From WLWS01 sp964639535 (GTDB taxonomy: Bacteria > Pseudomonadota > Gammaproteobacteria > Eutrophobiales > Eutrophobiaceae): a DNA stretch of 30,054 nt. Below, piece after piece: positions 15,339 through 24,145 of this stretch. Made by a program: the position numbers and the translations under genes. Within the stretch, counting starts at the first letter, position 1; each line of letters starts with the position of its first letter. The notes under the pieces were generated by a model, which was given only the letters and a program-made list of their open reading frames with translations, had not been told where the DNA came from and made no database searches. Location: assembly GCA_964639535.1 (NCBI GenBank), contig CAZXDV010000006.1, positions 1 through 30,054 of the forward strand, in the 5' to 3' direction.

Positions 15339-17306
15339 TTATACGAGTTTGTGCACGAAAACGGCAAGAAGCAGCAAAAGGCCGATAATCATTGCAAATG
15401 CATAATGATAGAGAAAACCCGATTGCACCGTGCGAACCACACCGGAGATCCATCGAATTGTCTGCGCAGAGCCATTAACCAGGAATCCGTCTATGGTCCG
15501 GATATCACCAAAACGCCACAGCAGGTCGCCAATCTTTCGCGAGCCGCCGGCAAAAAAGAACTGGTTAAAAGCATCAAAATAGTACTTCTCTTCAAATAGC
15601 TTGTGTAACAGGCTAAATCTCTCCGCGACTTTCGCCGGCAGGTGCGGGGCCTTTATATACAGGAACCAGGCAAGACCAACACCCGCGGCTGCCAGGTAAA
15701 CAGGCGGTGCCTGGAAAGCATGCAGGGTAAATCCCCAGATCCCATGGTAATTCTTACCTATCTCCGCCAGTACATCGTGAGCGCCTGAGACGACAATGGT
15801 GTCACCGAAGTATCCGTCAAACAGCATGTCACCTATGAGGTACATACCAATAAAGAAGGAAGGAATGGCCAATACGATCAGCGGCACTGTCACGACCTTC
15901 GGTGACTCATGCACGTGCTTCCAGGTGTCCATGTCCATGCGACCTTCACCGTGGAAAGTCATGAAGAAAAGGCGAAACGAATAGAATGCGGTAATAAAAA
16001 CGCCCAGCAGTACGCAGGTATAGGCAAAGCCGGCTGCGGCCAGGTCGGAATGGTGTACCGCCTCGATAATTGCATCCTTTGAATAAAACCCCGAGAAAAA
16101 TGGTGTGCCAATCAGGGCCAGGGAACCCACCAGGCAGGTGAACCAGGTGATAGGCATGCGTTTTACAAGCCCACCCATCTTTCTCATATCCTGCTCATGA
16201 TGCATGCCGATGATCACGGAACCGGCAGCGAGGAACAGCAGCGCCTTGAAAAAAGCGTGGGTGACAAGGTGAAACATCGCCGCTGCATAGGCAGACGCAC
16301 CGAGTGCTACCGTCATGTAGCCAAGTTGTGACAGGGTCGAATACGCGACAACCCTCTTGATATCGTTCTGCACGATTCCCAGCAGCCCCATGAACAATGC
16401 AGTTATGGCGCCGATGACAAGGATGAAATTCAGCGCAACTTCTGACATCTCAAACAGGGGAGACATTCTCGAGACCATGAAAATACCGGCAGTTACCATG
16501 GTAGCAGCATGGATCAGGGCGGAAATCGGGGTTGGACCTTCCATCGAGTCGGGTAGCCAGACATGCAATGGCACCTGCGCAGATTTCCCCATTGCGCCAA
16601 TAAACAGGCAAATGCATATAACTGTCATCACCGACCAGCTGTGGCCGGATATCACTTCCATTGTTCGACCTTCCATGCCAGCGGTATTGTTAAATACATC
16701 CATGTAATCGAGGCTGCCAAAATAAAGGAGCACTGCAGCAATACCCAGCAGGAAACCGAAGTCGCCTACCCTGTTCACGAGAAAGGCTTTCAGGTTTGCG
16801 AATATGGCGGTTTCCTTCTTGAACCAGAAACCGATCAGCAGGTACGAAACCAGGCCAACACCTTCCCAGCCAAAAAACAGCTGCATGAAATTGTTGGACA
16901 TGACCAGCATCAGCATGGCAAATGTAAACAGGGAGATGTAACTGAAAAATCGCTGGTAGCCCGGATCGTCGTGCATGTAGCCGATGGTATATATGTGAAT
17001 CATCCAGGAAACAAAGGTCACAACCACCATCATCGTTACGGAAAGCGGGTCAACCAGGAAGCCAACACTGATATCGAGATTTCCGATGCTTAGCCAGGTA
17101 TACAAGGCCTGGTTAAAGATCTCTCCGCCATCAAACATGATGTGCTTGTAGGCAACCAGCGAAAGAATCGCGGAAATTCCAACGCCCGTAATCGTGACCC
17201 AGTGTGCGCCAGCGCGGCCAATTACGCTCCCCATTAAGCCCGCAATAATTGCCCCGACCAGGGGGGCAAGGACAATAGCCAGGTAGATGTTTTGCATATT
17301 CTCCAT
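15339..17306 (-). CDS. nuoL: NADH-quinone oxidoreductase subunit L
   Basis: This 655-residue distal proton-channel subunit has the long lateral helix at its C-terminal end. The channel glutamate is E148 in FFGWEGVGLVSYLLIGFW. AQVPLHVWLPDSMEGPTPISA and DIKRVVAYSTLSQLGYM are family signatures. It is somewhat longer than E. coli NuoL (613). The start is ATG 17306, and a second in-frame ATG is three codons later. It begins three bases after the nuoK stop. Confidence 0.98.
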   Translation of the reverse strand: MENMQNIYLAIVLAPLVGAIIAGLMGSVIGRAGAHWVTITGVGISAILSLVAYKHIMFDGGEIFNQALYTWLSIGNLDISVGFLVDPLSVTMMVVVTFVSWMIHIYTIGYMHDDPGYQRFFSYISLFTFAMLMLVMSNNFMQLFFGWEGVGLVSYLLIGFWFKKETAIFANLKAFLVNRVGDFGFLLGIAAVLLYFGSLDYMDVFNNTAGMEGRTMEVISGHSWSVMTVICICLFIGAMGKSAQVPLHVWLPDSMEGPTPISALIHAATMVTAGIFMVSRMSPLFEMSEVALNFILVIGAITALFMGLLGIVQNDIKRVVAYSTLSQLGYMTVALGASAYAAAMFHLVTHAFFKALLFLAAGSVIIGMHHEQDMRKMGGLVKRMPITWFTCLVGSLALIGTPFFSGFYSKDAIIEAVHHSDLAAAGFAYTCVLLGVFITAFYSFRLFFMTFHGEGRMDMDTWKHVHESPKVVTVPLIVLAIPSFFIGMYLIGDMLFDGYFGDTIVVSGAHDVLAEIGKNYHGIWGFTLHAFQAPPVYLAAAGVGLAWFLYIKAPHLPAKVAERFSLLHKLFEEKYYFDAFNQFFFAGGSRKIGDLLWRFGDIRTIDGFLVNGSAQTIRWISGVVRTVQSGFLYHYAFAMIIGLLLLLAVFVHKLV

Positions 17307-17309
17307 TGC

Positions 17310-17615
17310 CTAGCCCTTCATTTCGCTGATATCGGCCACGTTGATGGTGTTCCTGTTTCTAAATAGCACCACGAGAATAGCAAGACCAATCGCTGCTTCA
17401 GCAGCTGCCACGGTTAATATAAAAAACACGAACACCTGCCCACCTATATCTCCGAGGAAATGCGAGAAGGCGATGAAATTCATGTTGACGGACAGCAGCA
17501 TCAATTCGATACACATCAAGAGAATGATGACGTTCTTACGGTTGATAAAAATACCGGCAACACTGATACAGAAAAGTATCGCCGCCAACGTGAGTATCTC
17601 GGAAAGCACCAGCAT
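17310..17615 (-). CDS. nuoK: NADH-quinone oxidoreductase subunit K
   Basis: This 101-residue protein has three membrane segments. The buried glutamates E37 (CIELML) and E73 (AAAEAAIGL) correspond to the two essential ones of E. coli NuoK (36 and 72). The start overlaps the nuoJ stop by one base. Confidence 0.97.
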   Translation of the reverse strand: MLVLSEILTLAAILFCISVAGIFINRKNVIILLMCIELMLLSVNMNFIAFSHFLGDIGGQVFVFFILTVAAAEAAIGLAILVVLFRNRNTINVADISEMKG

Positions 17616-18211
17616 TATTTTTCTGCCTCCATTTTTACAATCCGGATACGCTCATCCTTGTTCACAGAAACCTGGTGTTCAGGTTTGGGGGTTTTATGGG
17701 TACGGGGCTTTCTCATGGCAAGTGATATTGCAGCCACGATGGCAACCAGTAAGATGGCGCCGGCAATTTCAAAGGGATACAGGTAATCTGTATAAAGTGC
17801 CAGGCCCAGTTCCCTGGTATTGCTGTAATCTGCACTCCTCGCAACACTCTCACTGGCGAGCCCAATGTCGAAATGCGTTGATGTCACCATCAGCCCGATA
17901 GACACCAGCATCATCAGCGCAACGGCGATACCTACGGGCAGGTTGCTGGTGAAGCCTTCCTTTATCACGGTGACATTAATATCCAGCATCATGACCACAA
18001 ACAGGAACAACACCATCACGGCACCCACGTACACAAGTATCAGTACGATGGCGAGAAATTCCGCCTGGAGTAATAGCCAGATTGCAGCACTGGCAAAAAA
18101 GGACAGCACCAGAAACAACGCGGCATGCACCGGGTTGCGACGTGTCACAACCATGCCTGCGGAAAACACCAGCAGTGCAGCAAAAAAGTAAAATACGATT
18201 TTTTCCAGCAT
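17615..18211 (-). CDS. nuoJ: NADH-quinone oxidoreductase subunit J
   Basis: This 198-residue protein has five hydrophobic segments and a charged C-terminal tail ending IRIVKMEAEK. NPVHAALFLVLSFFASAAIW and LVYVGAVMVLFLFVVMMLDI are the NuoJ signatures. The second carries the pi-bulge helix that links the quinone site to the proton path. A 51-base AT-rich gap without visible structure separates it from nuoI, the widest gap between the genes of the operon apart from the nuoD/nuoE element. Confidence 0.97.
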   Translation of the reverse strand: MLEKIVFYFFAALLVFSAGMVVTRRNPVHAALFLVLSFFASAAIWLLLQAEFLAIVLILVYVGAVMVLFLFVVMMLDINVTVIKEGFTSNLPVGIAVALMMLVSIGLMVTSTHFDIGLASESVARSADYSNTRELGLALYTDYLYPFEIAGAILLVAIVAAISLAMRKPRTHKTPKPEHQVSVNKDERIRIVKMEAEK

Positions 18212-18262
18212 TGTTATTTCTAGTTTATTGCAGCTATTTAAATTAAATCCCGGTACAAAAAC

Positions 18263-18760
18263 CTATCGGTACATCGCCTCGGTGGCCCGGTCTTCAGCAA
18301 TCTGCGCCTCGGCAAGATCGCCAACTTCCAGTAAGCGGACTTTGTCCATCAACAGGTCGCTTCTTTTCTCGCCGTGGTACTCGTAAATCCGTGTCTCGAC
18401 GATGGAATCCACGGGGCAGGATTCTTCACAGAATCCACAGAAAATACATTTTGAAAGATCAATATCATATGCCGTTGTTCGCCTTGTACCATCTTCACGC
18501 TGTTCTGAATCAATAGTAATGGCCAGCGCCGGGCAAACTGCTTCGCAGAGTTTACAGGCAATACATCGTTCTTCCCCGTTGGGATATCGACGCAGGGCAT
18601 GCAGTCCTCGAAAACGGGGAGACTGCGGCGTTTTCTCTTCCGGGTACTGCACGGTAATTTTTCTCTTGAACAGGTAACGTCCCGTTAACTGCAGCCCCTT
18701 CAGGAGCTCCCACAGCATCAGGCTTTGTACATATTGTTTGGCGGTATCTAGCATGGGCAT
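18263..18760 (-). CDS. nuoI: NADH-quinone oxidoreductase subunit I (two 4Fe-4S clusters)
   Basis: This 165-residue peripheral-arm subunit carries clusters N6a and N6b. The ligands form two ferredoxin motifs: C66, C69, C72 with C115, and C105, C108, C111 with C76. The N-terminal 40 residues form the amphipathic anchor that packs on NuoH. It starts nine bases after the nuoH stop. An in-frame ATG two codons later is an alternative start. Confidence 0.97.
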   Translation of the reverse strand: MPMLDTAKQYVQSLMLWELLKGLQLTGRYLFKRKITVQYPEEKTPQSPRFRGLHALRRYPNGEERCIACKLCEAVCPALAITIDSEQREDGTRRTTAYDIDLSKCIFCGFCEESCPVDSIVETRIYEYHGEKRSDLLMDKVRLLEVGDLAEAQIAEDRATEAMYR

Positions 18761-18769
18761 GTACTCATA

Positions 18770-19870
18770 TCAGTTAAACCAGGGCGGCACCTGGGCTACC
18801 ACCAGGGCAGCAGCCACCACCAGCCATACTATCGTAATAGGAATAAACACCTTCCAACCCAGGCGCATTATCTGGTCATAGCGGTATCGAGGAAATGTCG
18901 CTCGAAACCAGAGGAACAGGAAAAGGAAAAACGAGACCTTGGCCAGCAACCATATGACATTTGGCTCACCAATCACCGGAATGCCCTGGAATGGAGACAA
19001 CCAGCCACCGCAAAACATGATCGCGGTGAGAATGGAAATCATGACCATGTTGGCATACTCAGCCATGAAGAATATGGAAAAGGCCATGCCCCCGTATTCG
19101 ACGTGAAAGCCCGCGACGATCTCTGATTCACCTTCGGCGACGTCAAAAGGCGCACGGTTGGTCTCGGCAACACCGGAAATAAAATATATCAGGAACAGTG
19201 GAAACAGCGGCAACCAGAACCAGTGAATCACGCTGCCATCCTGGGCCATGACGATATCGCCCAGGTTCAGGCTTCCGGCTGCGATGAGCACCCCAACCAG
19301 GGCAAATCCCATGGCAATTTCATAAGCCACGATCTGCGCAGCAGAACGCATGGCACCAAGAAAAGCGTACTTGGAATTGGATGCCCATCCGGCAACGATA
19401 ACGCCGTAAACAGCAAGCGAGGTCAATGCAAGGATGTAAAGCAGGCCAGCATTAATATCTGCCAGCACAAGGTTTTCTGAAAATGGAATCACGGCCCAGG
19501 CTGCCAGGGACGGTGCCAGGGATAACACGGGAGCAATGATGAACAGGAGCTTGTTTGCCCCTGTGGGAACGATAATTTCCTTGAAAATAAGCTTTACCGC
19601 ATCGGCAATAGGCTGTCCCAGGCCCCACAGGTGCGCACCAAAGAATCCCACCCTGTTTGGTCCTATTCGCCCCTGGATAAAACCGATAACTTTTCGCTCG
19701 GCGTAAGTGATGTAGGCGACCGTCAGCAACACAGGGGTAAGGATCGCAGCAATCTTGACCAGGGTCTCAAGGGTGTAGAGCGCTTCGGCCTGGAACGCAG
19801 CCGGTACCAGCATTCCCACAACCGGTTGCAGTAGCGTTGCCCTGATGAATTCAAAAACGGCTTCTATCAC
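18770..19870 (-). CDS. nuoH: NADH-quinone oxidoreductase subunit H
   Basis: This 366-residue membrane subunit forms the quinone chamber. It has eight or nine hydrophobic segments. ERKVIGFIQGRIGPNRVG (about 57-74) and AETNRAPFDVAEGESEIVAG are diagnostic, and the second holds the acidic loop that senses quinone chemistry. The N-terminal ~35 residues are longer than in E. coli. It starts six bases after the nuoG stop. Confidence 0.98.
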   Translation of the reverse strand: MIEAVFEFIRATLLQPVVGMLVPAAFQAEALYTLETLVKIAAILTPVLLTVAYITYAERKVIGFIQGRIGPNRVGFFGAHLWGLGQPIADAVKLIFKEIIVPTGANKLLFIIAPVLSLAPSLAAWAVIPFSENLVLADINAGLLYILALTSLAVYGVIVAGWASNSKYAFLGAMRSAAQIVAYEIAMGFALVGVLIAAGSLNLGDIVMAQDGSVIHWFWLPLFPLFLIYFISGVAETNRAPFDVAEGESEIVAGFHVEYGGMAFSIFFMAEYANMVMISILTAIMFCGGWLSPFQGIPVIGEPNVIWLLAKVSFFLFLFLWFRATFPRYRYDQIMRLGWKVFIPITIVWLVVAAALVVAQVPPWFN

Positions 19871-19876
19871 GTTCGC

Positions 19877-22237
19877 CTAGCCCCTGCCCAGTGAAATGTC
19901 GCCATACCAGGCGCCGAGAGAGCTGGTCGCCTGGCTCTTGGCCTGGATGAGCACACAGTCGTCGGCAACTCGTTCGTCGATTGCCAGTGGCAGTGCCATG
20001 CTCGCATCACCCTGCTGTGCTATCACCTTGTCGGCATCTGCCAGGCCAAGGGAGTCTGCAAGCCTGCTGTTTATGTGCACCTTGCCGTCTGCCACCTCGG
20101 CAGTTTGCTGAAGTGACTGTGCCTGCCTCACAAAAGCATCGGCGGAATTCATGGGAAAATCGGAAATTCGCCGTAATCCACTTTCGCCGGGCAGACTTTG
20201 AACATTGATACGCGTAGCTGGTCTTTCACCCGCTGTGGCCGGCACTTTTTCTTCCATCTCGGCCCTCACTTCAGCAATATTTTCATATTGATATCCCTGA
20301 AGCCCGAGCTTGTTTGCCAGCACCCTGAGTAACTTCCATCCCGGCCTTGCTTCCCCGTGGGCATCCACGGCGATGTCGAACTGCTGATGCTGACCTTCGA
20401 TGTTAGTGAAACTGCCCTCATTTTCTGCGTAGATAGCAAGCGGAAGAATAACATCAGCGTATTCCCTGGCGTGACTGTTATCCCAGGCGCTGAAAACGAT
20501 GACGCGTTCCGCCTGCGCCAGGGAACTTAACGCAAGCTGGGGTTCACAATGGTCCAGTTCCGGCTCATTAGCGTAGACGATGTAACATGGCAGTGCTTCA
20601 TTGACCATGTCCATGGCATTCAGTCCGGGACTGGATAGCGCGTTACCACTGGCATCACGATCGGGTAATGCACCGACGAGACTGGCCCCGACACAATTTG
20701 CCGCTGAACCGGTAAACGACAGTGTTGCCCCTGTTGCAACTGACAGCGCATCGGCAAGACCTTTTAGCAATGTGAACTGTGGATGGGTTTCGGCGAGTAT
20801 TCCCAGCAAAACACAGGCTGCGTCGGCATTTTTCAGACGCTCTGCGATGGCCTCGTGCCGGGGTTCAACACTGACGCCGGAGAGAATTTTTTCCAGGCTT
20901 TCATCCTCAGACCCGGCGGCCTTAACAATTGCCGCGAGCCCGTTAACAAGCTTTGCCGGCGACAGGATGAGTTCATCGGAGAGATCATAATTAAACTCGT
21001 AGGCCACCGAGTTCAACTGCATAATACTGGCACCTTTAAGGGCGGCCTTGCGCAGTCGATGGTTGAGTATTGGCTGATCCTTGCGAACATTGCCACCCAC
21101 AATCAGGACGGCATCAAGATTTTCAAGCTCGGCAATCGGCATGCCCAGTGAGGGGACACCGGGTTGCTCTTCACTGAAATCCCTTTGCCCGAGACGATGA
21201 TCAATGTTGTTGGAACCAAGGTCATGCATTACCTGCTGCAGCAGGTAAAGTTCTTCGCTGGTGCTGTTGGCAGAGGCCATGGCCGCAATTTTTTCCGCAC
21301 CACCGCTGGCGATTTGTTGCTTGAGAAGCTCTGCTGTTTTTTGCAGGGCAGTGTCCCAGTCAACTTCCTGCCATTCGCCCCCATTCTTTATCAAGGGCGT
21401 TTTTAATCGTTGCTCGCTGTACAACGCCTCGTAACTGAAGCGATCACGGTCAGACAACCACACTTCGTTGATGGCCTCGTTCTCTGCTGGCACTACCCTC
21501 TTTAATACGTCACGACGGATATGAAAATGCAGGTTCGACCCCACCGCATCATGCATTGCAAGACCGGAAAGCTGTTTCATTTCCCAGGTCCTTGCTGAGA
21601 AACGAAATGGCTTGGACGTAAGTGCACCGACCGGGCATACATCAATAACGTTGCCGGACATTTCCGATGTCATGGCTTTCTCAACGTAGGTGCCGATTTC
21701 CATGAATTCGCCACGCCCTGTTGCACCCAACTCCCTCATTCCTGCGATTTCCTCGCCAAAACGCACGCAGCGGGTGCAATGGATACAGCGGGTCATTTCT
21801 GTCTGCACCAGGGGACCAATGTTCTTGTCCTTCACAACCCGCTTCGTTTCCTGGTAACGGGACACGTCGTTGCCGTAGCCCATGGCCAGGTCCTGCAACT
21901 CACATTCACCACCCTGGTCGCAGATTGGGCAATCAAGGGGGTGATTAATAAGCAGGAACTCCATGACGGATTTTTGTGCGTCCCTGGCATAGTCAGAGCG
22001 CGTAGACACTTTCATGCCATCCATCACGGGAGTAGCGCAGGCAGGTAGCGGTTTTGGTGCTTTTTCAACCTCGACAAGGCACATACGGCAATTCGCCGCG
22101 ACTGACAGTTTCTTGTGATAACAAAAACGCGGTACGTAAGTACCCATCGCATCGGTTACCTCGATCAGCATCTGCCCGGGGCGGGCCTCGACTGATTTTC
22201 CATCAACTTCAATTGTTATCGTATCGTCACTCATCAT
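19877..22237 (-). CDS. nuoG: NADH-quinone oxidoreductase subunit G
   Basis: This 786-residue peripheral-arm subunit has an N-terminal ferredoxin domain with a 2Fe-2S cluster (C39, C50, C53, C67). A 4Fe-4S cluster follows with one histidine ligand (H99, C103, C106, C112), then a second 4Fe-4S cluster (C151, C154, C157, C201). The rest is a molybdopterin-oxidoreductase-like domain. The extra N7 cluster of E. coli appears absent, because the expected cysteines after WEMKQLSG are replaced and the last reads NEVWLSDRDRF. This matches the mitochondrial-like form of the subunit. The start may be either of two adjacent ATG codons. Confidence 0.97.
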   Translation of the reverse strand: MMSDDTITIEVDGKSVEARPGQMLIEVTDAMGTYVPRFCYHKKLSVAANCRMCLVEVEKAPKPLPACATPVMDGMKVSTRSDYARDAQKSVMEFLLINHPLDCPICDQGGECELQDLAMGYGNDVSRYQETKRVVKDKNIGPLVQTEMTRCIHCTRCVRFGEEIAGMRELGATGRGEFMEIGTYVEKAMTSEMSGNVIDVCPVGALTSKPFRFSARTWEMKQLSGLAMHDAVGSNLHFHIRRDVLKRVVPAENEAINEVWLSDRDRFSYEALYSEQRLKTPLIKNGGEWQEVDWDTALQKTAELLKQQIASGGAEKIAAMASANSTSEELYLLQQVMHDLGSNNIDHRLGQRDFSEEQPGVPSLGMPIAELENLDAVLIVGGNVRKDQPILNHRLRKAALKGASIMQLNSVAYEFNYDLSDELILSPAKLVNGLAAIVKAAGSEDESLEKILSGVSVEPRHEAIAERLKNADAACVLLGILAETHPQFTLLKGLADALSVATGATLSFTGSAANCVGASLVGALPDRDASGNALSSPGLNAMDMVNEALPCYIVYANEPELDHCEPQLALSSLAQAERVIVFSAWDNSHAREYADVILPLAIYAENEGSFTNIEGQHQQFDIAVDAHGEARPGWKLLRVLANKLGLQGYQYENIAEVRAEMEEKVPATAGERPATRINVQSLPGESGLRRISDFPMNSADAFVRQAQSLQQTAEVADGKVHINSRLADSLGLADADKVIAQQGDASMALPLAIDERVADDCVLIQAKSQATSSLGAWYGDISLGRG

Positions 22238-22269
22238 GCGACCACTTCTTCTTTAATCTTTACCCTGGC

Positions 22270-23577
22270 TTATGCTGCTTTATATTCCGGGCTATCCACG
22301 ATACTCCGCCCGTTATTTTCCACCATGTATTCAAACTCGTGTCGGTAATGCTTGATAAAACTCTGCACCGGCCACGCGGCAGCATCACCAAGGGCGCAGA
22401 TTGTTCTACCTTCGATCTTGTTGGCAACATCTACCAACTTGTCCATGTCTTCAGATGAGCCTTTACCTTCAAGGATCCTGCTGATAACACGGTACATCCA
22501 GCCGGTGCCTTCCCTGCAGGGGGTACACTGACCACAGGATTCAGAAAAATAAAATCGTGCGATGCGCTGGATTGCCCTGACCATGCAGGTTGTTTCATCC
22601 ATTATGATGACCGCACCGGAACCCAGCATTGAACCGGCCTGCTGGATCGAGTCATAGTCCATGTTGGCCTGCATCATGATCTCACCGGGGACAACCGGCA
22701 CTGATGAACCTCCGGGAATTACCGCCTTTAGCTGGTGACCATCTCGAACGCCACCGGCAAGTTCAAGTAATTCGCTGAAAGGCATGCCCATGGGTACTTC
22801 AAAATTACCCGGCTTGTTCACATGCCCGCTGACTGAAAAACACTTTGTACCGCCACTGTTCTCCACGCCCATGTCCTTGAACCACTGCGCACCCTTGCGC
22901 ATGATGATGGGTGCGGATGCATAGGATTCTGTGTTGTTAATGGTTGTGGGTCGACCATACAGGCCATAGTTCGCAGGAAAAGGTGGTTTAAAGCGAGGCT
23001 GACCCTTTTTACCTTCCAGCGACTCGAGCAGCGCGGTTTCCTCACCACAGATGTAGGCGCCGGCGCCGAGACTGGCATGTAGATCAACATTGATACCGGT
23101 ACCTTGTATGTCCCTGCCCAGCAGGCCCTCCTCATAGGCTTCCTTCAGCGCATTTTCAAAGCGGGTAAACGGCTCATCCATGAATTCCCCGCGAATATAG
23201 TTGTACCCCACGGTTGCACCCATGGCGTAGCAGGCAATGGCCATACCTTCTACCAGCGAGTGTGGATTAAAACGAAGAATATCCCTGTCCTTGCAGGTAC
23301 CCGGCTCACTTTCGTCAGAATTACAGACAACGTATTTCTGCCCCGGTGTGTCGCCTGCCATAAAACTCCACTTCAACCCCGTGGGAAAACCGGCTCCGCC
23401 ACGTCCACGTAAACCGGAGGCCTTTATTTCCTCGATAATATCCATGGGCGGTGTTTTTTCCTGCAGTATTTTTTTCCAGGCCTCGTAGCCGCCGACACGC
23501 TGGTAACTTTCCATGCTCCACGGCTCATCGTATTGCAGGGTCGCATAGCAGTTCTGGTTGAGTCCCTTGTTTGTCAT
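22270..23577 (-). CDS. nuoF: NADH-quinone oxidoreductase subunit F (NADH and FMN site)
   Basis: This 435-residue subunit oxidises NADH. GRGGAGFPTGLKW (58-70) is the glycine-rich nucleotide and FMN site, and NSDESEPGTCKDR (86-98) contributes to FMN binding. The N3 4Fe-4S cluster is held by C348, C351, C354 (SCGQCTPCREGTGW) and C394. The start overlaps the nuoE stop (ATGA). A 32-base gap separates its end from nuoG. Confidence 0.98.
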   Translation of the reverse strand: MTNKGLNQNCYATLQYDEPWSMESYQRVGGYEAWKKILQEKTPPMDIIEEIKASGLRGRGGAGFPTGLKWSFMAGDTPGQKYVVCNSDESEPGTCKDRDILRFNPHSLVEGMAIACYAMGATVGYNYIRGEFMDEPFTRFENALKEAYEEGLLGRDIQGTGINVDLHASLGAGAYICGEETALLESLEGKKGQPRFKPPFPANYGLYGRPTTINNTESYASAPIIMRKGAQWFKDMGVENSGGTKCFSVSGHVNKPGNFEVPMGMPFSELLELAGGVRDGHQLKAVIPGGSSVPVVPGEIMMQANMDYDSIQQAGSMLGSGAVIIMDETTCMVRAIQRIARFYFSESCGQCTPCREGTGWMYRVISRILEGKGSSEDMDKLVDVANKIEGRTICALGDAAAWPVQSFIKHYRHEFEYMVENNGRSIVDSPEYKAA

Positions 23578-24074
23578 CAGTCCAGTCCGTCCAGTATTTC
23601 GTCCACCTTCGCAGGTGTCAGGTTTTCATGGTAAATATGATCCACCATCATCATGGGGCCGCCGCAGCAGGCTGCCAGGCATTCCTCTTCCACTTTCAGG
23701 AAATAACGCCCATCTTCGGTGGATTCACCGGTCTTTATACCGAGCTTCTTTTCGATATGCTCCACTATCTGGTCACTTCCCATCAACATGCAGGAAATAT
23801 TCGTGCATACGGAAATACTGTGGCGGCCACAGGGCTCGGTTTCCAGCATTGAATAAAACGAAGCAACCTCGTAAACCGCGATTTTTGGCATTTGCAGGTA
23901 CTCTGCAACGGCATCCATGAGCTCGGTAGTCAGGTAACCCTTGTTTTCATGCTGAACTTCGCGAAGCGCAGCCAGCACCGCAGACTGCTTCTGCTCCTCC
24001 GGGTATTTTTTCACCCAGTGGTCGATTTCTTCCCGTGCATGTTCCGACAATAAATTTTTCGTTTCTTCAGTCAT
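23577..24074 (-). CDS. nuoE: NADH-quinone oxidoreductase subunit E (2Fe-2S)
   Basis: This thioredoxin-like subunit, 165 residues from the ATG at 24074, holds cluster N1a with C90, C95 (CTNISC) and C132, C136 (CLAAC). The frame is open further upstream to an ATG at 24137, which would add 21 residues. That extension is encoded almost entirely by a 46-bp double palindrome, so I prefer 24074. Neither start has a strong Shine-Dalgarno sequence. Some family members do have N-terminal extensions of similar length, so the longer form is not excluded. Confidence 0.93.
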   Translation of the reverse strand: MTEETKNLLSEHAREEIDHWVKKYPEEQKQSAVLAALREVQHENKGYLTTELMDAVAEYLQMPKIAVYEVASFYSMLETEPCGRHSISVCTNISCMLMGSDQIVEHIEKKLGIKTGESTEDGRYFLKVEEECLAACCGGPMMMVDHIYHENLTPAKVDEILDGLD

Positions 24075-24085
24075 AATTTGTTGCT

Positions 24086-24131
24086 GGTCGAATAAATTCG
24101 ACCCTACTGTAGGGCTGAATTCATTCAGCCC
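24086..24131. repeat. 46-bp double palindrome between nuoD and nuoE
   Basis: Three overlapping perfect inverted repeats lie end to end: GGTCGAAT-AA-ATTCGACC (24086-24103), CCCTAC-T-GTAGGG (24102-24114) and GGGCTGAAT-TC-ATTCAGCCC (24112-24131). The outer two share the layout GG-x-C-x-GAAT or GGTCGAAT around a two-base centre and look related. It resembles a REP-like dispersed palindromic unit inserted between two operon genes. No other copy is obvious in the window. In RNA it could fold as two or three adjacent hairpins. Confidence 0.75.
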
Positions 24132-24145
24132 CTTCATAAATTTAA

